Source of the DNA: Cellulomonas flavigena DSM 20109
GTDB lineage: Bacteria; Actinomycetota; Actinomycetes; Actinomycetales; Cellulomonadaceae
NCBI RefSeq assembly: GCF_000092865.1
Contig: NC_014151.1
Location: 2,418,001 to 2,482,000 of the forward strand
Length of the DNA stretch: 64,000 nucleotides
Direction of reading: 5' to 3'
Shown: piece by piece, positions 58,505-64,000 of the stretch
Layout of the letters: every line of letters starts with the position of its first letter
How positions within the stretch are numbered: the stretch's first letter is position 1
Program-made: the position numbers and the translations under genes
Notes under the pieces: generated by a model
Seen by the model: the letters and a program-made list of their open reading frames with translations, nothing else
The model's database searches: none
Told to the model about the DNA's origin: nothing

Positions 58505-59389
58505 GTGGACGACGACTACCTGGCCATCAACCGCGCCAACTGGGACGCGCGCGTCCCCGTCCACCTCGCCGGCGGCTACGGGACGGACGAGCTCCTCGCG
58601 GAGCCGACAGCACTCTCGGGGGTCGTGCGGTTCGACCTGCCCCGCCTCGGTGACGTCGCCGGGCTGGACGTCGTGCACCTGCAGTGCCACCTCGGCACCG
58701 ACACGTTGAGCCTCGCCCGCCTGGGGGCGCGGGTCACCGGTCTCGACCTGTCGGGCGACGCCGTCGCGGCGGCGGCCGACCTCGCGGCACGAGCGGAGGT
58801 CGACGTCGAGTACGTCCGCGCGGACGTGTACAGCGCTGTCGACGCGCTCGGCGCCGAGCGGTTCGACCTGGTCTACACCGGGATCGGCGCGCTGTGCTGG
58901 TTGCCGGACATCCGGCGGTGGGCGCAGACCGTCGCACGTCTGCTGCGGCCGGGCGGGCGCCTGTTCGTGCGGGACGCGCATCCCGTGCTGCTGTCCGCGC
59001 TCGGCGTGGTGGTCGGCGCGGAGCACCCGGACCGCGCCCAGCAGCCCTGGATCACCGCTCCGGGCACCGCGTCCCCGGCCCTCGAGCTGCCCTACTTCGA
59101 GCAGGCCGAGCCCCTGCGGTGGCGCGACACCACCACGTACGCGGGCGACGGGGAGGTGAGCGCTCCCCTCTCCGTCGAGTGGAACCACGGCCTGGGCGAG
59201 ATCGTCACCGCCGTGCTCGAGGCGGGCATGGAGCTGACCTCGCTGCACGAGCACGACAGCGTGCCGTGGGACGCGCTGCCCGGACTGATGACCTACGACG
59301 CCGCGACGGGCGAGTGCCGGCTGACCGACCGTCCCGAGCGCCTGCCGGCCTCGTTCACGCTGACCGCCCGGCTCACGCCTCGCGCGTGA
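58505..59389 (+). CDS. Class I SAM-dependent methyltransferase
   Basis: A 294-residue protein with motif [21 protein letters not shown] (about residues 60-80), an acidic LDLSGDAV loop and post-motif [17 protein letters not shown]. The Cys/His in the SAM loop (LQCHLGTDT) is the pattern of a recognised small actinobacterial methyltransferase group of unknown substrate. TAGCGT lies 7 nt before GTG 58505 (leaderless type). Its 3' end overlaps the convergent transglutaminase by 17 bp. Confidence 0.85.
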   Translation: MDDDYLAINRANWDARVPVHLAGGYGTDELLAEPTALSGVVRFDLPRLGDVAGLDVVHLQCHLGTDTLSLARLGARVTGLDLSGDAVAAAADLAARAEVDVEYVRADVYSAVDALGAERFDLVYTGIGALCWLPDIRRWAQTVARLLRPGGRLFVRDAHPVLLSALGVVVGAEHPDRAQQPWITAPGTASPALELPYFEQAEPLRWRDTTTYAGDGEVSAPLSVEWNHGLGEIVTAVLEAGMELTSLHEHDSVPWDALPGLMTYDAATGECRLTDRPERLPASFTLTARLTPRA

Positions 59390-60212
59390 TCCGCACCTGC
59401 ACGACGAGGTCCTGCGTCTGCGGCCCGGCGTAGATGCCGCGCAACGGCGGCACGTCGTCGTAGCTGCGTCCGCGACCCAGGACGACGTGGTGGTCGCCGG
59501 CCCGCACCCGGTTGGTGGGGTCGTAGCCGTACCACTCCCCCGTCCACCACTCGATCCACGCGTGCGACTCGCCCGTCACGGTCGTCCCCACCTCGGCCGA
59601 CGCGTCGGGGTGCAGGTACCCCGACACGTACCGCGCCGGGATCCCGATCGCGCGCAGCGCGCCGAGCGCGAGGTGCGCCATGTCCTGGCAGACGCCCGTG
59701 CGCTTCGCCCACGCCTCGGCGGCCGGCGTGTGGACCGTGGTCACGCCCGGGATGTACTCGACCGCGTCGCGCAGGGCGTGGCAGACGGCCTCGGCCGCCT
59801 CCGCGGGAGCCAGACCGTCGGCCGCGCGACGCGCGAGCTCGACGACCTCGTCCGGCACCTCGGTGGTCGCGGTGTCCGCGAGCTGCTCGGACAACCGGTC
59901 GCGCACCTCGGCTCCGTGCAGGACGTCCCAGCCCACCGACGTCAGCGGCGCGGGCCGCTCCACGACCTCGACGACGTGCTCCGCCGTCAGCAGCAGCGAC
60001 TGGTGCGGCGCCAGCACCTCGAACGCCGTGACCTGCGTACCCCAGTAGTCGCGGTAGTCGTGCGACCACGTGTGCGGGTGCAGGTCGAGCCGCGACTCGA
60101 GCACCGACTGCCCCGGCTGGGCCAGCGGCGTCATGCGCGCCTCGTTGTACGACGCGACCACCGGCGATGCGTACCGGAACGACGACGTGTGGACGATCCG
60201 CAGCCTGCTCAC
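59373..60212 (-). CDS. Transglutaminase-family protein (cysteine protease fold)
   Basis: A 279-residue protein with N-terminal strand domain [20 protein letters not shown] and an intact transglutaminase core: Cys in [19 protein letters not shown], His in [10 protein letters not shown] and Asp in YGYDPTN. It belongs to the cluster with CP-ATP-grasp and alpha-E proteins and may be a peptidase or amide-forming enzyme acting on a peptide-like product. GTG 60212 overlaps the alpha-E stop by 4 bp. Unlike the TgpA-like protein of the eight-gene array, the catalytic triad is complete. Confidence 0.9.
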   Translation of the reverse strand: MSRLRIVHTSSFRYASPVVASYNEARMTPLAQPGQSVLESRLDLHPHTWSHDYRDYWGTQVTAFEVLAPHQSLLLTAEHVVEVVERPAPLTSVGWDVLHGAEVRDRLSEQLADTATTEVPDEVVELARRAADGLAPAEAAEAVCHALRDAVEYIPGVTTVHTPAAEAWAKRTGVCQDMAHLALGALRAIGIPARYVSGYLHPDASAEVGTTVTGESHAWIEWWTGEWYGYDPTNRVRAGDHHVVLGRGRSYDDVPPLRGIYAGPQTQDLVVQVRITREA

Positions 60213-61138
60213 AGCGCCTCCCCGACCCACGTCAGCTCTGCTCCGGACGGGAAGTACCGGGCGCGGATCGCATCCGACGCGGCCGAGCACGCCCGCTGCA
60301 CGAGCTCCATCTCGTGCGGGAGGTCGTCGATGATCTCCAGCAGCGGCCGGTACTCCAGGGTGGTCCGCACGAGGCCGATGTGGCGGCGCGCGTCGTCGAC
60401 GGAGGTGCGGTCGGCCACCGGTTCGAGCGCCGCCAGGCACGCCTCGGCCTGGTGCAGCGAGTGCACGATCGAGCGCGGGAACAGGCGGTCGAGCAGCAGG
60501 AAGCCGGCCGCCCGCTCGTCGGACGTGTTGCCGCGGTACGTCCGCAGGAACGCCTCGTGCGCGCCGCACGAGCGCAGCAGCGTCGCCCAGCCCGGTCCCG
60601 CCGAACCCGCCAGCGCGCGCGTCGTCAGCAGCCGGGCCGTCATGTCGGCGCGCTCGATCGAGCGCCCGAGCACCATGAAGTGCCACGTGTCGTCGCGGGA
60701 CGTCGTCGACTCGACGAGGCCCGTGACGATGGCGGCGCGCTCGCGCACCCACGTGAAGTAGTCGTGCGGACGGGCCGGGCGCATCTGCGAGGGCAGCTGG
60801 TTCCAGGTCGTGTTGAGGCACTCCCACAGCTCGGTCGAGACGATCTCCCGGGCGCGGCGGGCGTTCTCGCGCGCCGCCACGAGCGCCCCGGCGATCGACG
60901 ACGGCGAGAGCCTGTCGTACCCGAGGACGTCGAGCACGTGCTCACGCCCGACGTCGAGGTCGGGCGGCGGTGCGGGCCGGTCCATGACGGACAGCAGCGA
61001 GCGACAGGCGAGGTCCTCCTCCGCCCAGGGGTCCTCGAGCAGGATCTGCACGTGCACGTCGAGCAGGCGTGCCGTGTCGTCGGCCCGCTCGACGTACCGC
61101 CCGATCCAGAAGAGCGACTCCGCGATGCGGCTCAGCAC
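60209..61138 (-). CDS. Alpha-E domain protein
   Basis: A 309-residue all-helical protein with the signature VLSRIAESLFWIGRYVERAD at the N-terminus and repeated R-ER-AD helices (GRSIERADMTARLL). Alpha-E proteins are found with circularly permuted ATP-grasp and transglutaminase genes in a predicted peptide-modifying system. GTG 61138 overlaps the ATP-grasp stop by 7 bp. Confidence 0.9.
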   Translation of the reverse strand: MLSRIAESLFWIGRYVERADDTARLLDVHVQILLEDPWAEEDLACRSLLSVMDRPAPPPDLDVGREHVLDVLGYDRLSPSSIAGALVAARENARRAREIVSTELWECLNTTWNQLPSQMRPARPHDYFTWVRERAAIVTGLVESTTSRDDTWHFMVLGRSIERADMTARLLTTRALAGSAGPGWATLLRSCGAHEAFLRTYRGNTSDERAAGFLLLDRLFPRSIVHSLHQAEACLAALEPVADRTSVDDARRHIGLVRTTLEYRPLLEIIDDLPHEMELVQRACSAASDAIRARYFPSGAELTWVGEAL

Positions 61139-62712
61139 GTCGCGCCCCCCGCCGTCCGCTGCTGCTGCTGCTGCATGACCTGCGCGCGCCGGTCCGAGGG
61201 GTGGGAGTCGATCGGCACCGACGCGTCCTTCGGCACCGCCTGCGGCAGCGACTGGCTCTGCGACTGCGCGCGCCGCGGGACGCGACCCCCGAGGACCCAC
61301 GTGTCCTTGGACCCGCCGCCCTGCGAGGAGTTGACGACCAGCTGGCCCTCGGGCAGCGCGACGCGGGTGAGACCGCCGGGCAGCACGTAGACGGACTCGC
61401 CGTCGTTGACGGCGAACGGGCGCAGGTCGACGTGCCGCGGCCGCAGACCGTCCTCGACGAGGGTCGGCACGGTGGACAGCTGGACGACCGGCTGGGCGAT
61501 CCAGCCGCGCGGGTCCTCACGCAGCCGTGACCGCAGCTCGTCGAGCTCGGCGCGCGTCGCCCGCGGTCCCACGACCAGACCCTTGCCGCCCGACCCGTCG
61601 ACCGGCTTGACGACCAGCTCGTCGAGCCGGTCGAGCACCTCCGCGAGCGCGCCGGGGTCCTCGAGGCGCCACGTGTCGACGTTGGGGAGGATCGGCTCCT
61701 CGCCCAGGTGGTAGCGGATGAGGTCCGGCACGTAGGTGTAGAGCAGCTTGTCGTCGGCCACGCCGTTGCCGATGGCGTTGGCGATGGTGACGGTGCCGAG
61801 CCGCGCGCACGTCATGAGGCCCGGGCAGCCGAGCAGCGAGTCCGAGCGGAACGTCACCGGGTCGAGGAACTCGTCGTCGACGCGCCGGTAGATGACGTCG
61901 ACGCGCCGTCGGCCCTGGGTGGTGCGCATCCAGACCCGGCCACCGGAGACGTAGAGGTCGCGGCCCTCGACGAGCTCCACACCCATGGTGCGTGCCAGCA
62001 GGCTGTGCTCGAAGTAGGCCGAGTTGAAGACGCCCGGAGTGAGCACCACGACCGTCGGGTCGTCGACGCCCTGGGGCGCCGCGGCGGTCAGTGCCGCCAG
62101 CAGGCGCCGGGGGTAGTCGACGACGGGGCGGATGCGCAGCGCGGCGAACAGCTCCGGGAAGGTCTGGGCCATGGCCCGGCGGTTCGACAGCACGTAGCTG
62201 ACGCCGGACGGCACGCGCACGTTGTCCTCCAGGACGCGCCAGCCGCCGAGGGAGTCGCGCACCAGGTCGATGCCCGAGACGTGCACCCGCACGCCGTTGG
62301 GCGGCTCGACGCCACGCGCGGCACGGTGGAAGTGCGTCGACGACACCACGACCGACCGCGGCACGACACCGTCGGCGATCGACTTCTGCGGGCCGTACAC
62401 GTCGGCGAGGAACGCCTCGAGCGCCCGCACGCGCTGCGCGACTCCGGGCGCGACGTGGTCCCACTCCTCGCCCGCCAGTGCGCGCGGCACGACGTCGAGC
62501 GGGAAGGGTCGCTCCTCGCCCGCGAAGTCGAACGTCACGCCCTGCTTGAGGTAGGAGCGCGCGAGCGTGTCGGCGCGGGCGCGCAGCTCGCCGGCCGAGA
62601 GCTGCGCCAGGGCCGCGTGCACGTGCCGGTAGGCGCCGCTCACCTCGCCGTCGGGACCGAGCATCTCGTCCCAGGCGGCCCCCGCCGGGTAGTCGTCGAA
62701 GAGGTCCGCCAT
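61132..62712 (-). CDS. Circularly permuted ATP-grasp type 2 protein
   Basis: A 526-residue enzyme with the CP_ATPgrasp pattern: DFAGEERPFPLDVVPRAL, LEDNVRVPSGVSYVLSNRRA, LTPGVFNSAYFEHSLLARTMG, VVKPVDGSGGKGLVVGP and LVVNSSQGGGSKDTWVL. It should join a carboxylate to an amine with ATP. The C-terminus ends in a Gln-rich tail (MQQQQQR). ATG 62712 lies 6 nt after a TACATT hexamer (62719-62724) without a Shine-Dalgarno, so it is probably leaderless. It is the first gene of the trio. Confidence 0.93.
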   Translation of the reverse strand: MADLFDDYPAGAAWDEMLGPDGEVSGAYRHVHAALAQLSAGELRARADTLARSYLKQGVTFDFAGEERPFPLDVVPRALAGEEWDHVAPGVAQRVRALEAFLADVYGPQKSIADGVVPRSVVVSSTHFHRAARGVEPPNGVRVHVSGIDLVRDSLGGWRVLEDNVRVPSGVSYVLSNRRAMAQTFPELFAALRIRPVVDYPRRLLAALTAAAPQGVDDPTVVVLTPGVFNSAYFEHSLLARTMGVELVEGRDLYVSGGRVWMRTTQGRRRVDVIYRRVDDEFLDPVTFRSDSLLGCPGLMTCARLGTVTIANAIGNGVADDKLLYTYVPDLIRYHLGEEPILPNVDTWRLEDPGALAEVLDRLDELVVKPVDGSGGKGLVVGPRATRAELDELRSRLREDPRGWIAQPVVQLSTVPTLVEDGLRPRHVDLRPFAVNDGESVYVLPGGLTRVALPEGQLVVNSSQGGGSKDTWVLGGRVPRRAQSQSQSLPQAVPKDASVPIDSHPSDRRAQVMQQQQQRTAGGATC

Positions 62713-62718
62713 GGCGCG

Positions 62719-62724
62719 AATGTA
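62719..62724 (-). promoter_or_regulatory. -10 element of the ATP-grasp trio (leaderless)
   Basis: TACATT on the minus strand, 6 nt before ATG 62712. No typical -35 at the right distance. Confidence 0.5.
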
Positions 62725-62842
62725 GTCCTGTCGTGTCAACGTCGCGTTACGTGGGGTGCGGGGCACCGCGTGGGCCGCGGCGGTCGCGTGGCAGGTCCGT
62801 GGCGCGCCGGTCGCGGTCCCCCGGGCGCTAGGCTCGTCGGCT

Positions 62843-63373
62843 GTGGACCGACGACTCCTGGCCGCCGCCGTGCTGGGTGCCGCCCGCCGGCTGCTGACGA
62901 CGTCCCGCCCCGGCTCGGCGAGCGGGCGGACGCGACCCGCGCGGCAGCGCGACACCACACCCCGGGGTGGTGACGACGGCACGACCGGCGCGGTGCGCCC
63001 GTCCTACGCGCCGAGCCCGGACGGGCTGCCCGACCCGGGCGAGGTCGTCTGGACGTGGGTGCCGTACGAGGACGACCCGGCACAGGGCAAGGACCGGCCT
63101 GTGCTGGTCCTCGCCGTCGAGGGACCGACGCTGGTCGGCCTGATGCTGACGAGCAAGGACCACGACCGTGACGCGGCCGACGAGGCACGGCACGGGCGCC
63201 GGTGGATGGACGTGGGCACCGGCGGCTGGGACGCGCAGCGCCGCCCGAGCGAGGTCCGCCTCGACCGTGTGCTGCGGCTGTCGGCGCGTGACGTGCGCCG
63301 CGAGGGGGCTGCGCTCGACCGCGCCCGCTACGACGCGGTCGCGACGGCGGCCTCGCGTCTGCACGGCTGGTAG
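62843..63373 (+). CDS. PemK/MazF-like type II toxin-family protein
   Basis: A 176-residue protein with a 65-residue basic N-terminal extension and then a PemK-like fold: GLPDPGEVVWTWVPYEDDPA and KDRPVLVLAVEG, with LTSKDHDR after it. MazF-type proteins cut RNA, but no small antitoxin gene is adjacent: the upstream gene is divergent and unrelated and rpsT follows. It may be a stand-alone member, common in actinobacteria, whose activity is uncertain. GTG 62843 is chosen by position after a TAGGCT hexamer (62829-62834), 8 nt away. Confidence 0.75.
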   Translation: MDRRLLAAAVLGAARRLLTTSRPGSASGRTRPARQRDTTPRGGDDGTTGAVRPSYAPSPDGLPDPGEVVWTWVPYEDDPAQGKDRPVLVLAVEGPTLVGLMLTSKDHDRDAADEARHGRRWMDVGTGGWDAQRRPSEVRLDRVLRLSARDVRREGAALDRARYDAVATAASRLHGW

Positions 63374-63385
63374 GATGTCGAACTG

Positions 63386-63411
63386 CGTGCCCGCCTGGGT
63401 CGGCGGGCACG
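63386..63411 (+). terminator. Hairpin between the PemK-like gene and rpsT
   Basis: Perfect 10-bp arms CGTGCCCGCC (63386-63395) and GGCGGGCACG (63402-63411) with a 6-nt loop. It may end the upstream transcript or, if rpsT starts at the TAGGAT (63371-63376), form part of the S20 leader. Confidence 0.6.
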
Positions 63412-63517
63412 AGCGCAGGCCTTTCCCGCGGGTGTCCCCACGCCCCAGTCCTGGCGCTGCGCATGCCCTCGACGACCTGTCAGATCGCTTCGGCGACCTA
63501 TCCAAGAGAGTCCACAC

Positions 63518-63778
63518 GTGGCGAACATCAAGTCCCAGATCAAGCGCATCGGTACGAACGAGAAGGCTCGGCTGCGCAACAAGGCGGTCAAGTCGGAGCT
63601 CAAGACGTACGTCCGGCGCGTCCGCGAGGCTGTCGCCGGTGGCGACAAGGAGGCTGCGAGCACCGCGCTCGTCGCCGCCGCGCGCAAGCTCGACAAGGCG
63701 GTCTCGAAGGGCGTCATCCACGCCAACCAGGCTGCGAACCGCAAGTCGGCGCTGTCGAAGGCCGTCAACGGCCTGTAG
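63518..63778 (+). CDS. rpsT: 30S ribosomal protein S20
   Basis: An 86-residue Lys/Ala-rich helical protein, [20 protein letters not shown] onward, typical of S20, which binds 16S rRNA early in assembly. GTG 63518 follows AAGAGAG. Position next to lepA/hemW-type genes on the far side of a few accessory genes is common in actinobacteria. A leader of up to 140 nt with a strong hairpin lies upstream. Confidence 0.97.
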   Translation: MANIKSQIKRIGTNEKARLRNKAVKSELKTYVRRVREAVAGGDKEAASTALVAAARKLDKAVSKGVIHANQAANRKSALSKAVNGL

Positions 63779-63787
63779 TGGTCGCTC

Positions 63788-63834
63788 GCGCAGCTTCCAC
63801 CTGCGCACCGACCGCGCAGCGTCCACCTGCGCAC
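63788..63834. repeat. Two 21-bp direct repeats downstream of rpsT
   Basis: GCGCAGCTTCCACCTGCGCAC (63788-63808) and GCGCAGCGTCCACCTGCGCAC (63814-63834) differ at one base and are offset by 26 bp, just before the rpsT terminator. Each contains GTGCGCAGG-like inverted ends. No function is assigned. Confidence 0.75.
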
Positions 63835-63840
63835 GAACGC

Positions 63841-63877
63841 CGGAAGGGCGGCACCCCCGAGGGGTGCCGCCCTTCCG
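63841..63877. terminator. rpsT terminator
   Basis: A perfect stem of about 17 bp (arms 63841-63857 and 63861-63877, CGGAAGGGCGGCACCCC and complement) closes a 3-nt loop. It separates rpsT from a convergent gene and can end both. Confidence 0.92.
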
Positions 63878-63900
63878 CTGTCCGGTCCGGGTGACCTCGC

Positions 63901-64000
63901 TCAGCCGCCGAGCGACCACGTCTCCCGCGGCGCACCCGTCGGGACCGACGGCTGGAAGCCGGCCTCGCGCAGCGCGCGGTCGAAGGCACGGGCAGCTGCG
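63901..64000 (-). CDS. C-terminal end of an unidentified protein (truncated by window edge)
   Basis: The final 32 codons before a TGA at 63901 read AAARAFDRALREAGFQPSVP and then TGAPRETWSLGG. The frame and the terminator between it and rpsT indicate a real convergent gene. The sequence does not look like the usual HolA C-terminus that often neighbours rpsT, and I cannot name it. Confidence 0.5.
   Translation of the reverse strand, partial: AAARAFDRALREAGFQPSVPTGAPRETWSLGG

Noticed and set aside
57545..59254. Upstream extension of the lepA frame to a 1200-residue product
   Set aside because: The added region is antisense to the maleylpyruvate isomerase-like and methyltransferase genes and has only GC-biased composition.
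62843..63373. Complete toxin-antitoxin module
   Set aside because: No small antitoxin-like frame with a DNA-binding fold lies directly up- or downstream.

Overview
The window is a very GC-rich chromosomal segment with dense, short-gapped genes, many GTG starts and ATGA/GTGA overlaps. It looks like an actinobacterium of the Cellulomonas/Micrococcales type. Evidence for this: leuA of the long actinobacterial form, a mycothiol-type (maleylpyruvate isomerase-like) protein, DnaJ2 next to HrcA with a CIRCE box, RecO-UppS beside LeuA, a SigE-family ECF factor, and a maltose ABC importer without its own ATPase. No rRNA, tRNA, IS element, prophage or CRISPR array was seen.

Layout. 1-541: start of dgt (cut by the window edge). 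620-7632: maltooligosaccharide uptake and use, with malE-malF-malG on the minus strand and divergent lacI-type regulator plus GH13 alpha-glucosidase on the plus strand. 7708-10748: a YbdK-type carboxylate-amine ligase, a dehydrogenase remnant, and an ECF sigma factor with a membrane partner. 10758-21064: dusB, glyS, a Zur-type znuABC zinc importer, DedA-like and VOC proteins, uppS, recO, and leuA with a leader peptide. 21142-23836: a beta-propeller membrane protein, a VOC protein and a TetR regulator. 23833-39896: one minus-strand array of eight genes (PP2C phosphatase, FHA protein, Ser/Thr kinase, a 2047-residue Ig-like/Fn3 protein, MoxR ATPase, DUF58, transglutaminase-fold membrane protein, RDD-FHA protein). 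39986-51341: housekeeping on the minus strand (alpha/beta hydrolase, era, CBS protein, ybeY, phoH; rsmE, dnaJ, hrcA) with ppdK on the plus strand. 51527-59389: DUF3097, two small membrane families, hemW, lepA, DinB-like and methyltransferase genes. 59373-62712: a CP-ATP-grasp/alpha-E/transglutaminase trio. 62843-64000: an orphan PemK-like gene, rpsT, and the end of an unidentified gene.

The best candidate for an under-described system is the 16-kb eight-gene array. It combines a complete phospho-signalling set (writer kinase, eraser phosphatase, two FHA readers) with a giant extracytoplasmic Ig/Fn3 protein and a MoxR/DUF58/transglutaminase-fold module. Six of its seven junctions overlap by 4 bp or are separated by 3 bp. 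The kinase's outer domain itself looks Fn3-like, and the transglutaminase-fold protein lacks the expected catalytic Cys and His, so it may be a binding or scaffold protein rather than an enzyme.

Two regulatory themes stand out. First, many first genes have a TAnnnT-like hexamer 6-7 nt before the start codon and no Shine-Dalgarno sequence, the arrangement expected of leaderless mRNAs. Second, leuA is preceded by a leucine-rich 15-codon leader whose Leu-codon segment is perfectly complementary over 10 nt to the leuA ribosome-binding region, suggesting leucine-responsive translational control.
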